Below, piece after piece: positions 1-8,947 of a stretch of DNA of 35,481 nucleotides (positions are counted from its first letter, which is position 1; each line of letters begins with the position of its first letter). Under the pieces are notes generated by a model that did not search any database, was not told where the DNA came from, and was given only the letters and a program-made list of their open reading frames with translations. The stretch comes from Promethearchaeota archaeon (GTDB lineage: Archaea; Asgardarchaeota; Lokiarchaeia; Sigyniarchaeales; SOKP01): the NCBI GenBank assembly GCA_018238625.1, contig JABCSY010000037.1, positions 1 to 35,481 of the forward strand, in the 5' to 3' direction. Made by a program: the position numbers and the translations under genes.

Positions 1-158
1 CTAGTATCTAAAACAAAAAGCGATTTTAACACGTCGTCCATTTCGTCATTTTTAAACTCTAACTCGAAAGTATCCGTTCCCTTAACGTTCCCTTCGAGAA
101 TGCAATAAGAGATCCCTGATCTATGAATAATAACTTTCTTTATATTCAATTCTTTCAT
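1..158 (-). CDS. N-terminal fragment of a conserved protein, possibly DUF4139-like; cut by the left edge
   Basis: An ATG at 158 opens a frame that runs leftward off the window for 52 codons without a stop. The visible protein begins MKELNIKKVIIHRSGISY and later reads NDEMDDVLKSLFVLDT. The combination of an 'RSG' strand near the start and a 'DEMxDVLKSLxVLD' segment resembles the N-terminus of uncharacterised proteins of the DUF4139/mucoidy-inhibitor-like kind, as I remember them; that is a memory-based comparison, not a search. The gene is divergent from the HEPN-like gene at 416. The function cannot be judged from this fragment. Confidence 0.6.
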   Translation of the reverse strand, partial: MKELNIKKVIIHRSGISYCILEGNVKGTDTFELEFKNDEMDDVLKSLFVLDT

Positions 159-415
159 AAGAATAAGATATAAAATCAGATGATAAAAATATTTGCTAGA
201 TATGAATTGTATCAGATGATAAATAGTAATATGTATTATAAGATAATTTTTTTTTATCAATCCTAAATCTTCAAGAGAATGTATTCTTCATATGCTGTTT
301 GCTAACATTTAGGTAATCCATTAGTTCTATAACAGTTTTCTTTCCGTCTATTTTAATAAAATATAAAATCTAATTTAATTATTCTCGTTATCAAATCGAT
401 TGAGATAATCCCCCT

Positions 416-1531
416 ATGAATATAAATCAAATACTTAAGGAATATGGTTTAAGTGGTGAACAAGTAAAAATTTTCGAGGATAAATTGTCTATCTTCGATA
501 AGAAAAATCAATTTAAAATTTTCAAGGAATTAATGAATGTATTCCCTCACCCTACTTTAAGAGATGTTGAGAATTATTATCAGGATACAAGTAATAAGTT
601 AGTAGTAAAGGGGATTGATTTTGGAGGAATAGATCAACTTCTTTGCCAAATCTTAAATGGGTTAACCATTAGTACTAGTCCAGAAGAAGCTTTTCCAAAA
701 TTAGTATCATATTTAAACCTTGTCATGAAGTATGAAGAAGAAGAACAAAAGCATACCCATAAAGGAGCAATATACTTTAACATTGGACAATATCTTTTAA
801 AACATGGTCAAATAGAAAATGCTCTTCATTTTATTCATCGAGGTCTAATTGAAGATGATATGAAACATAAAGGCAAAACAAAATATCCCAATGTATGGTC
901 ATATCGAATAATTACCTTAGATAAGAATTTCGATCATTTTTATGTGAAGGATATGATTAAATTTATTGATAAAAAAATATTACGAGGAAATTATTCTTAT
1001 GATGATCTATATAATAATTTCTTGAATAAACCTGAAATTGTTACATCGAATCATATAGGTTGGTTAAATCATATTGCGTTTTTTCACTATTTTTTATACC
1101 ATCTGAAAAATCGTTATAAAAATCCTAACGATCTTTATTACTCGGTTTTAGGGGAGATAACTTCTTCAAATCTAATTGGGGATTTATGTCTTCTTATTGA
1201 ATCTGTATGTAAGTTAGATAATCCCTCATTAAATAAAACGGGAAGAGAAACTTTTAATGATATACACAGAGAAATGCAGAAAAAATATTCTTGGAAAGGT
1301 CCTGGTGTAAACGGAAACAATTTTGTGGGGGCAGCTCTTAATGGCACGCTATCACAGATTTTTGCGAATTCATATCAAGGCTCACATGATCCCCTTCTGA
1401 ATAGTTTCTATTTATCTTGGGGATTAAGAAATAAGGTTAATCATAAAATTGAAACCATTAGAATAAGTGAACTTTTTGAAAAAATTATAAACAAACAATT
1501 TGAATTTTTGCTAGATTTTATTATAAATTAA
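416..1531 (+). CDS. Uncharacterised protein with C-terminal HEPN-like RX4H motif
   Basis: The 371-residue, mostly helical and soluble protein starts at an ATG. Residues about 110-145 (HKGAIYFNIGQYLLKHGQ...ALHFIHRGL) look like a TPR-type helical hairpin. The C-terminal 60 residues contain SWGLRNKVNH, giving R338-NKVN-H343 inside predicted helices. This matches the RX4-6H motif of HEPN domains, many of which are RNases in toxin-antitoxin, abortive-infection and other defence or RNA-processing proteins. No signal peptide or membrane segment is visible. There is no partner nucleotidyltransferase next to it. The next gene on the same strand, after 460 bases, is the LRR kinase. The family assignment rests on one motif and helical context, so RNase activity is inference. 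It could instead be a non-catalytic helical protein. Confidence 0.6.
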   Translation: MNINQILKEYGLSGEQVKIFEDKLSIFDKKNQFKIFKELMNVFPHPTLRDVENYYQDTSNKLVVKGIDFGGIDQLLCQILNGLTISTSPEEAFPKLVSYLNLVMKYEEEEQKHTHKGAIYFNIGQYLLKHGQIENALHFIHRGLIEDDMKHKGKTKYPNVWSYRIITLDKNFDHFYVKDMIKFIDKKILRGNYSYDDLYNNFLNKPEIVTSNHIGWLNHIAFFHYFLYHLKNRYKNPNDLYYSVLGEITSSNLIGDLCLLIESVCKLDNPSLNKTGRETFNDIHREMQKKYSWKGPGVNGNNFVGAALNGTLSQIFANSYQGSHDPLLNSFYLSWGLRNKVNHKIETIRISELFEKIINKQFEFLLDFIIN

Positions 1532-1707
1532 AATATTAACCGGTTTCTTTTAGGATTATGTAAAATAGGGTATTTTCCAAGGAATTCTTTTACATATTGA
1601 AAATCGTTGGTTTTTGCAAAAATCTTAGCGATTATTTGTTTATTTATCCAATTTAACTCCTTTTCTATAAAATTTTCTTCTTTAGTTTTATGTATTTGAC
1701 ATGAAAT
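1528..1707 (-). pseudogene. Startless open frame, probable decayed gene fragment
   Basis: Reading the minus strand from 1707 to the stop at 1528-1530 gives 59 sense codons with a convincing amino-acid mix: KELNWINKQIIAKIFAKTND, then FQYVKEFLGKYPILHNPKRN. There is no ATG, GTG or TTG in the frame, and a stop precedes it at 1708-1710. The stop codon overlaps that of the convergent gene at 416-1531. I do not recognise the family. It is either the 3' remnant of a lost gene or a very small gene with an unusual start. Confidence 0.3.
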
Positions 1708-1773
1708 TTATTCACATTCTTTTTATTCTGACTAAGTTCTTTCTGGACTTAGCTTAAGATTTATTTAGTACAC

Positions 1774-1951
1774 CTTCTACTAATAGAAGATGATCATCTT
1801 TTATTAAGAGATCCAAACTTTTACAGCTTTTAACTCTATTTTGGAAGTACATATAAATGGAAGCCAATCAACTACCCGCAACCATGAAGCTGTACAAATC
1901 AATTCTTTCTTCACAGATTTAAGAAATTATTGGAGAAGATTATATTTTTAA
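1774..1951 (+). pseudogene. Frameshifted coding remnant upstream of the LRR kinase
   Basis: Two plus-strand segments read like protein and join through a one-base shift near 1819-1822. The first is LLLIEDDHLLLRDPNF (1774-1821). The second begins TAFNSILEVHINGSQSTT and ends FFTDLRNYWRRLYF at a stop at 1949-1951. No start codon fits either part. I do not recognise the family. Together with the minus-strand remnant at 1528-1707, this accounts for most of the 460-base gap between the flanking genes. Confidence 0.3.
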
Positions 1952-1993
1952 AGACTATTTAGACTACATTTAAAACAGAAATTCGATTATAAA

Positions 1994-3862
1994 TTGTTAG
2001 TAACTGAGAAAAAACAAAAAAAATTGAGTTATTCTAATTTGGAAGGAAGAGAGATAAATAACGAGCTTATAGTTATAAAGAAAAAAGGAAAAGGTCATGC
2101 AGGGGATGTTTATAAAGCACGACTGCAGATCGATACTGATTATGGTTCCAAAGGGGAAGAAGTAGCTGTTAAGAGATATAACGCTTGGGTATTAGAAGAA
2201 CCGGATCAGGCATCTCGAATTGATGCAGAATTACAAGCTAGTATCAGAATTAATTCAGAAAATGTAGTAAAATCTCATAAATTATTAAACTGGGATGGAA
2301 ACTTAATATTAGTAATGGAATATCTTCGTGGTAGAACCCTTTCACAATTTATTGAGCAAGAAGAAGAGATTTCATTTGTAAAAATTATCGAAATTATCAA
2401 TCAAATTCTGGTAGGATTGGATGAAATACATAAAAATAATTTAATTCATCGAGATATTAAACCTGATAATATAATGGTAACCGATAACCGTGTAGTTATT
2501 ATGGATTTAGGTGTGATCAAGGATTTCAATGCTTCAACATCCATAACTGGGAGTAATTTTTTGGGAACGATCAAGTATGCTGCCCCTGAGTATCTCTTTG
2601 ATGAAAAGTATAATCAAGGTATTGATTTATTCTCTTTGGGAATGATCTTGTATGAGTTAATTTTTACGGAACCATTAATAACGACAAAATATTGGACTAT
2701 GAACATCGTAGAGCATTATTTCTATAAATTTAGTGGTCCTTCTGAGTATGTTAAACATTATTCTGAATTTCCTGAAAGATTTAATAATAAGGAAAAAATT
2801 TTTCTATGGTTTACCTTATTAAGTTTATTAGAGAATAAAAATTTAAGAATTGAACTAAAGTACCTTTTAAATGCAGTAAAAGCAAGAATTTGGGAAAATC
2901 CACTTAATTGGAAAATTATAACTTCACAATTAATTCGAAACCAAAAAAAGACACTTAGATTAATAGAATATTATGTAATCAAGGATTTTGAGAAATTAAT
3001 TGGCAACATTATTCCAGCTTATAAAACAGGAGAAGAGCAGGATATATACTTTATATCCAATAAAGGGTATATTAAGAGTTTAAAGCTAAGAAAGGGGCGA
3101 CTTAAGACTTTACCTGAATCAATTGGATTTTTAGAAAAATTAGAGGACTTAGATCTCGTTGGTAATAAAATAAATCAATTACCTAAATCTTTCATAAAAT
3201 TAAAGTCTCTAAGCTATTTAAACCTCTTTAATAGCTTTTTGGAGTCATTACCTGAAGAATTTAATCAATTATCAAATCTCATAGAACTTAGATTAGATAT
3301 AAACGAAAGTAATAAATTTCCTTCTGTAATAACAGAATTGACTTCACTCAAAAAACTATTTCTTTGGGCTTTTAAATCTAGTTTTATATTACCTCCTTCT
3401 TTTTTAAATTTGCAAAATTTAGAGGAATTAGTGCTTATTGAAGATATAAAACTACCTGAAAACATAGGGGATTTAAAATCACTAAGAAAACTGGTAATTT
3501 CAGGTCCAACATCAATTCCATTAAGTGTATGGAATCTTGAAAATCTTTCAGAATTAGTTTTACATGGAGAGATTGTTGAAACCTTACCAGCCGAAATAAA
3601 TAATTTGAAAAAGCTCAAAATATTAGATTTAAATGGAAATTCATTACTTAGTACGATTCCAGTTGAAATAGGAGAATTGGAAGAACTAAATATTTTAAAG
3701 TTTCATGATACAGGAATTAAGGACCTTCCAGCAGAAATCTTAAATCTAAGAAAACTTAAAGAAGTTCATGGAACAACCGAATTTGTATATAGATCCAAAA
3801 TTTCCAGAAAATTACAAGAAAACAATGTAGATGTCTATACATTTAAGTATAGTGCATTATGA
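1994..3862 (+). CDS. Ser/Thr protein kinase fused to leucine-rich repeats
   Basis: This is a 622-residue protein with an N-terminal eukaryotic-type kinase domain (about 20-300). Visible motifs are the glycine loop GKGHAGDVY (32-40), the ATP lysine K60 in VAVK, the catalytic loop HRDIKPDN (152-159, D154), DLG (171-173) in place of DFG, and APE (197-199). All catalytic residues are present, so it is probably active. From about 355 to 610 there are tandem leucine-rich repeats of the LPESI-x-LxxLExLDL type. No signal peptide or membrane helix is seen, so it is cytoplasmic. The start is TTG at 1994: the frame upstream to the stop at 1949 has no ATG. Such kinase-LRR fusions occur in Asgard archaea and some bacteria as signalling proteins. 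Its substrate is unknown. Confidence 0.88.
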   Translation: MLVTEKKQKKLSYSNLEGREINNELIVIKKKGKGHAGDVYKARLQIDTDYGSKGEEVAVKRYNAWVLEEPDQASRIDAELQASIRINSENVVKSHKLLNWDGNLILVMEYLRGRTLSQFIEQEEEISFVKIIEIINQILVGLDEIHKNNLIHRDIKPDNIMVTDNRVVIMDLGVIKDFNASTSITGSNFLGTIKYAAPEYLFDEKYNQGIDLFSLGMILYELIFTEPLITTKYWTMNIVEHYFYKFSGPSEYVKHYSEFPERFNNKEKIFLWFTLLSLLENKNLRIELKYLLNAVKARIWENPLNWKIITSQLIRNQKKTLRLIEYYVIKDFEKLIGNIIPAYKTGEEQDIYFISNKGYIKSLKLRKGRLKTLPESIGFLEKLEDLDLVGNKINQLPKSFIKLKSLSYLNLFNSFLESLPEEFNQLSNLIELRLDINESNKFPSVITELTSLKKLFLWAFKSSFILPPSFLNLQNLEELVLIEDIKLPENIGDLKSLRKLVISGPTSIPLSVWNLENLSELVLHGEIVETLPAEINNLKKLKILDLNGNSLLSTIPVEIGELEELNILKFHDTGIKDLPAEILNLRKLKEVHGTTEFVYRSKISRKLQENNVDVYTFKYSAL

Positions 3863-3976
3863 AAAATTTTTCCATTTTAGGATTTTTGGTGTAGAGAGAT
3901 TCACTACCTGCCTTCCTTTATTTCTCTAATATTTCCGATTAAAAATAGATATTATCTAATAATTTAAAGAAAAATT

Positions 3977-4468
3977 TCACAGACCTTCTTTAATAATTTC
4001 TAAAGTATCTTCTTCAATGGTTTTCTTTGGTCGTTCTTTAATCATGCCTAAAAATCCGTTATTTCTATTAAAGAAATAGAACGTTGGAATTGCTTTTAAG
4101 TCAAATTTAGGGTTTACCGCCTCTGGTGGAGAACGTATTTTATGCCATATGGTTTCGCCTGGTTTATGTAAAGCGTTAACCATTATCCCGTATAAAATAT
4201 GGAAAGTCACATCTTTACTTTTCATCAATTTTACAATTTTAATCATGCGTGGTACGTTTCTGTTACAATCTGGACACCAATCAGCGCCTAATGCGACAAT
4301 CTTTAATGATTCTTGCTTACTTTTCAAGAAATCCTTAATTTCTTCTAATACATCTGTTTTCGGTTCGTAGGTTTTATAGTTATATGCGATTTTATCTCCA
4401 AATTCTTTTAAGTACTCATCGGGAGACATTGTAGGAGATACAAGATCGTTCCATTTTAAATCATACAT
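3977..4468 (-). CDS. Thioredoxin-fold family protein with WCPDC motif
   Basis: The 163-residue protein has the redox motif W64-C65-P-D-C68 following a hydrophobic strand (KIVALGA), and a cis-proline segment KAIPTFYFFN near 130-140, as in thioredoxins. The N-terminal 50 residues are helical and precede the fold. The family (thioredoxin-like proteins with a WCPDC or similar site) usually performs thiol-disulfide exchange in the cytoplasm; no signal peptide is present here. The gene stands alone, convergent with the LRR kinase and divergent from the membrane protein at 4659. Its physiological partner cannot be told from the sequence. Confidence 0.8.
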   Translation of the reverse strand: MYDLKWNDLVSPTMSPDEYLKEFGDKIAYNYKTYEPKTDVLEEIKDFLKSKQESLKIVALGADWCPDCNRNVPRMIKIVKLMKSKDVTFHILYGIMVNALHKPGETIWHKIRSPPEAVNPKFDLKAIPTFYFFNRNNGFLGMIKERPKKTIEEDTLEIIKEGL

Positions 4469-4658
4469 ATTTATTAGAACAGTTTCTTTTTTTTAAAAAA
4501 TTGTTTTATAATCCATAATTTTTTGCTTGAAAAAGCTAAAATTCCTTAATTTGATATTCTTTATTGCTATAATGCTTTAAGCCTTCATAAAGGTTAAATT
4601 AAATAATCTTAATATATATATAGATTAACTTAGATATATTATCGAAAGAATCCAATAA

Positions 4659-5069
4659 ATGGTGATTTACATATCTAGTGAAAGTATAACGAAAAAAGAA
4701 GTCAAAAAGTATCTATATATTAGCTTATTTTACATTTTATTTATGCCTTTTCTTATTGTTCTAATCCCTTTGCTACTATCTTCATTGCCCGCAAGAATAC
4801 CCTCCGATATAATATTTACTATTGAAGTCCCCCTTATTATGTGGATCTTCATTATCTTGACGCAAGGCATTGTATCATTAGTGTTCTATTTTGTTAATTA
4901 CGAGATAATGTATGGGATGTGGAGAAAGAAAAAGAGAAAAGAGAAAATTGAGAACCGAAATCTTAGGATAGGAAAAAGAATACAATTGCTAATTATTATA
5001 CCTGGCGTGTGCGTACATGTGATATTTTTATTTTTCACCTTCTATCTTCTATCTTTAGCTCTTTCTTAA
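4659..5069 (+). CDS. Small integral membrane protein, unknown function
   Basis: This 136-residue protein has three clear hydrophobic segments: about 21-46 (YISLFYILFMPFLIVLIPLL), 54-80 (IIFTIEVPLIMWIFIILTQG, continuing) and 110-135 (LLIIIPGVCVHVIFLFFTFY). A strongly basic loop (RKKKRKEKIENRNLRIGKR) lies between the second and third. By the positive-inside rule that loop should be cytoplasmic. A TATA-rich stretch (4610-4635) lies upstream. I do not recognise the family and the neighbours give no clue. Confidence 0.6.
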   Translation: MVIYISSESITKKEVKKYLYISLFYILFMPFLIVLIPLLLSSLPARIPSDIIFTIEVPLIMWIFIILTQGIVSLVFYFVNYEIMYGMWRKKKRKEKIENRNLRIGKRIQLLIIIPGVCVHVIFLFFTFYLLSLALS

Positions 5070-5188
5070 CATTTAGTATCTTCGAACACGATACTAAACT
5101 TTTTTTTTCTCATTTTTTTACTCTTGGTCTTCAAAGCTTTACGCAAGTATTTTGACACATGCGTTCCAACTAATTATTAAACCTTTTT

Positions 5189-7501
5189 TTATTTAGCATC
5201 AAGTAGTTTGTTTAAGAGAAAAAGGGCGCCCGCCTTATCCAGTGGATCGTTGTTGTTTCCACATTTAGGACTCATAATGCATGCTGGACATCCATTCTCA
5301 GTTTTACAGCTACAGCTCTCAATTAATTTCAATGCTAAATGAAGTAAATCTATTAAATGAAGGTATAATTGTTCAGATATGCCTATCCCTCCCCTATATG
5401 CATCGTAAATGTATATTACTGGTTGTTGCTTCACGGGATCGAAATCGATAGAGACTCCACCCAAATCCCATCGAGAAATCTGGGCTAATGCTGGTGCCAT
5501 AGCTATCATAGCGTGTTCAATTGCGTGAATGGTGCCACCTAGGTCGAAACCTTCCAGTTCTAACTCTTTTTGAAATTCGAAAGGGATCGTAAACCAAACT
5601 GCTTGAGTCTCAAACTCAATAATAGGGATGTTTTCTAGCGGATGTCGCGAAATAATTTCCTGTGATATCGTATCTATAACTTTATAAGAATAGTACTCGT
5701 GCTCAACTTTTACCCTGCCGTAAAGTTTTTCAATGTCTTTATTGGGGCCTGTTTTTTTTTGAGCCTGAATTTCGAGTGGCGTTATTTCAGTGTGTTTGAG
5801 CGATTGAGTGTAAAACTCAACGTCAACTCTTAAAATCCTTACTATTTTTTGTTCGAGATCTAAGTCTTCCACTACGTAAGATTCAGCTTCATAGAGGTAC
5901 ACGGCCCCAGGATGTAAGTCCCGAAACACGTAACTTTCATCTTCTACCGTTAAAAGTTCGTCTTTACCAGTTCTTCTGAGAATTACTCTATAACTCTTGC
6001 TAGAAAGAGCGTTTAATCCATACTTCTCGTTAGGGTAAAACTCCCCCCTCCAATAGTATTTGTCTCCTCTTTTCATCAACAACTTATCTGAAATTAAATC
6101 TTCAATATAAGTTTCGAATAATTCTTTTTCTTCTATGCCAAATTTTTTATATTCGTCGATATTTAGGGGAATCTCTTTAGCTGCGCAACAGAGGTGGTTC
6201 TTTATGATGTATTTATTTTTTAGCGTTATAAGAATTTCTTCTTTAATTTTTCCAAATAATTGATCCGGATTATGAACATAAAATAAATCCAAGGGGTTTT
6301 GCATAGGTACGAAAGTTGAAATTGATAATTCAGAGCCCCTACCGGAGCGACCTATTTGCTGTTTAAAGCTCGAAAGAGTGCCAGGGAAACCAGAGCAAAT
6401 AGTGGCATCCAGAGAGCCTATATCTATACCTAACTCCAGAGCATTTGTGGAACTAATGCCTAAAATTCTTTTGTTCTTAAAGTTTTCTTCTATTTCTCTT
6501 CTTTTAGTTTTACTAATACCTGCTCTATAACTATATATCTTGTTCTTTAGCAAAGGTAAAGTTTTCCTCGCCCAAATCGCTTGTAATTCTGCCATCTTTC
6601 TTGAAAGAGTGAACGTTAAAGTTTGAATCCCGTTCTTATATTTTAAGTGGGTAGTAAATAAATTCTTGGTTTCTTGATGTGCAGAGTTATACTTTCCTGA
6701 GACTTTATCGTAAGGTAAATCCCATAAAATAACTTTTTTAGCCCCTGATGGAGAATCGTCCTTGTCAATAACAACGAACTCTTCGCCAATTAACTTTTCA
6801 CAAAATTCTTTTGGTTTATTGATAGTAGCACTTGACAATATCCAAATTGGTTTAACATCGAAAGTATCGAGAATGCGTTTTAAACGTCTCAAAAGTAAAG
6901 CGTAATTCGACCCAAAAATCCCTCTATATATATGAATTTCGTCTAATATAATATATTTCAAGTTATTACAAACCCGACGCCAATTTTGCTTAAACCACGG
7001 TAAATAGAAATGCAATCCATAAGGGTTTGTGATTATTATATTGGCATTTGTTAATACTTGTCTTTTTTCATTTGGGGCGGTATCACCGTCGTAAACGCCA
7101 ATTCGATATTGTTTTATATTTGTATCTGCTAAAATTTTTTTTAAATTTATATACTGGTCTCTAGCTAATGCTTTTGTAGGGAAAAGGTATAGCGCCGTGG
7201 ATTTCTCGTTATTTAATAGAGAATCTAATACGGGCAAGTTGTAACACAGAGATTTTCCTGAAGCTGTAGAAGTTACAACAACTGTATTCTTTCCTTTCCT
7301 GATAGAATTAATAGCATCTGCCTGGTGGCGCCATAATTTTATATTATTGGTATTTAACCACCGCTCCAATCTCTTCCTTAATGGCTTGTCCAAATCCTCA
7401 AAACGAGCCCTCAATTCTGGAATGTGTTCAATGTGAGATATCTGACCACTATAAAAATCTTGAGATTTGATAAACTTTAGAAAATCTTCAAAATCAACCA
7501 T
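5189..7501 (-). CDS. MrfA/Hrq1-type superfamily 2 DNA helicase with C-terminal MZB (DUF1998) domain
   Basis: The 770-residue DEAD/DEAH-type helicase has motif I TSTASGKS (77-84), the Walker B box DEIH (187-190), motif III SAT (224-226), and in the second RecA lobe ALELGIDIGSLDA followed by QQIGRSGRG (motif VI). The C-terminus carries the cysteine cluster C730, C732, C738, C741, C747, which fits the MrfA zinc-binding (MZB/DUF1998) module. Members of this family (YprA/MrfA in bacteria, Hrq1 in fungi, the RECQ4-related branch) are 3'-5' DNA translocases tied to repair of crosslinks and mitomycin damage. The length and all motifs look intact. It is a single gene; the start ATG lies 38 bases into the AT-rich gap before the divergent gene at 7700. 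Confidence 0.92.
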   Translation of the reverse strand: MVDFEDFLKFIKSQDFYSGQISHIEHIPELRARFEDLDKPLRKRLERWLNTNNIKLWRHQADAINSIRKGKNTVVVTSTASGKSLCYNLPVLDSLLNNEKSTALYLFPTKALARDQYINLKKILADTNIKQYRIGVYDGDTAPNEKRQVLTNANIIITNPYGLHFYLPWFKQNWRRVCNNLKYIILDEIHIYRGIFGSNYALLLRRLKRILDTFDVKPIWILSSATINKPKEFCEKLIGEEFVVIDKDDSPSGAKKVILWDLPYDKVSGKYNSAHQETKNLFTTHLKYKNGIQTLTFTLSRKMAELQAIWARKTLPLLKNKIYSYRAGISKTKRREIEENFKNKRILGISSTNALELGIDIGSLDATICSGFPGTLSSFKQQIGRSGRGSELSISTFVPMQNPLDLFYVHNPDQLFGKIKEEILITLKNKYIIKNHLCCAAKEIPLNIDEYKKFGIEEKELFETYIEDLISDKLLMKRGDKYYWRGEFYPNEKYGLNALSSKSYRVILRRTGKDELLTVEDESYVFRDLHPGAVYLYEAESYVVEDLDLEQKIVRILRVDVEFYTQSLKHTEITPLEIQAQKKTGPNKDIEKLYGRVKVEHEYYSYKVIDTISQEIISRHPLENIPIIEFETQAVWFTIPFEFQKELELEGFDLGGTIHAIEHAMIAMAPALAQISRWDLGGVSIDFDPVKQQPVIYIYDAYRGGIGISEQLYLHLIDLLHLALKLIESCSCKTENGCPACIMSPKCGNNNDPLDKAGALFLLNKLLDAK

Positions 7502-7699
7502 AGGTTAGTTCAAGAGAATTAATGAAATATATTAATTAAAAATTTCAAAAGATAATTGGTTTTATAATTTACATGTTATTAAATTCCATAATAATGCACA
7601 CAAAACAGTATTTTTTTTTAACCACTAAAATATAAAAATAATTATCCTTTATTGTGATCAAAAGAATTCTGAATAAACGAATTATATTTCTTTTGAAAA

Positions 7700-8719
7700 A
7701 TGTCTGATTCTAGTTGGGATAAAGTAGAATTTCAAGATTTTATAAATAAGTATAGCAAGAAAATTATCGTCGATAGCGCGCCTGTTATACTTTATACGAA
7801 GAAGGATAAGGAACACGAGGCGCTTAACTCGTTGATAGCGTTCTTTTTTATAACGGGAGGGTTGTTTATTTTTATTGCTTTATCAATTATTTTTAAGTTT
7901 GCAGAGTTTAGTTTAGTTATATTTATCACGGTAATCGTCGTCGCAACTGCCGTTGATATTGCTTTAATTATTATTTACCTCCGCTCTCACGTACAGATCA
8001 AACCTATAGAGAATTGGATGGAAGTTTATAAAGGAAGAACTCAAGGTGATATAGTTTTTTATTGTTTTGCTTATTATCCCGTGTTTTCAGGAAAATGCCA
8101 CCCAAATAGAGCAAAAAATTTATTATACAAATTATTTCAAGAAGAACTATTAAATAGTAAGGTAGACATCGCCCAAATTGAAGTTTATTTACGGCTTTAC
8201 TTAAACGATCCAGATAAATATGAAGTAATTGGCTATTATTTCCAATACGCTGAGGGGACTCCATTCAAAAGCGAAAAGATTGATAGAAATTCATGGAAAT
8301 TTTTCCCATACGATAAAACTAAAGACAAGAATTTTCTAGCGATTGCTAATTGGGACCATCAATTTGAATGGCGTGACGATTTAGAATTAGATTACGACAA
8401 ACTACATAATTATGCTCCTTGGATTATCCAAAAATGGGACGATTTTAGCTTAAAACCCCTAACTAAGGCTTTTAAAAACGAATTTAGATGGGATTTAAGA
8501 GGGATAGAATCCGTTCCTAAGTTAAAACCCTGGGAGCCTAACTTTGAAACTACTACTTACGATAATTTTAGAGCGTATAAAGATTTACAGCTAATGAACG
8601 ATGCTATTGAAAGAGTTATTGGTAAGGATATAAAAATAGAAAAGATAAAAGATATTAAGAAATATATATTAGAATTTAAAGCCTACATAAAAGATTTAGC
8701 TAAAGATACTTTAAAATAA
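7700..8719 (+). CDS. Membrane-anchored protein with large cytoplasmic tail, unknown function
   Basis: This is a 339-residue protein. Residues about 45-95 form a hydrophobic hairpin of two membrane helices (NSLIAFFFITGGLFIFIALS and FSLVIFITVIVVATAVDIAL). The rest (about 100-339) is soluble, rich in Trp, Tyr and Asp, with a repeated WDxxFxW-like character (NWDHQFEW, KWDDFSLKP, FRWDLRGIE). I do not recognise a catalytic motif. It is divergent from the helicase across a 198-base AT-rich gap. It is likely a lineage-restricted Asgard protein. Confidence 0.65.
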   Translation: MSDSSWDKVEFQDFINKYSKKIIVDSAPVILYTKKDKEHEALNSLIAFFFITGGLFIFIALSIIFKFAEFSLVIFITVIVVATAVDIALIIIYLRSHVQIKPIENWMEVYKGRTQGDIVFYCFAYYPVFSGKCHPNRAKNLLYKLFQEELLNSKVDIAQIEVYLRLYLNDPDKYEVIGYYFQYAEGTPFKSEKIDRNSWKFFPYDKTKDKNFLAIANWDHQFEWRDDLELDYDKLHNYAPWIIQKWDDFSLKPLTKAFKNEFRWDLRGIESVPKLKPWEPNFETTTYDNFRAYKDLQLMNDAIERVIGKDIKIEKIKDIKKYILEFKAYIKDLAKDTLK

Positions 8720-8947
8720 ATAATTTGTTGTTTTCCTTATTTTCTTCTTCATTATTTCCGTCTTTATTACTTATCGCGTTTTTTTGAAGGGCCAATTACG
8801 GTCATCGATTTAACATTGTTAATAAATGAGATATCTTTAATACGTGTTATTTTCCATTGATGTGAATTCTACCATATTCTTTTAATTTAATTTTTTAAAA
8901 ATGAATTTTCAACATTCATTCTTAATAAAACATTTAAATAAAGAAGA

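Noticed and set aside
270..370. Short minus-strand frame reading KIDGKKTVIELMDYLNVSKQ
   Set aside because: The amino-acid mix is plausible, but it is only about 35 codons, has no start upstream and no recognised family. It may be another remnant, but I cannot support it.
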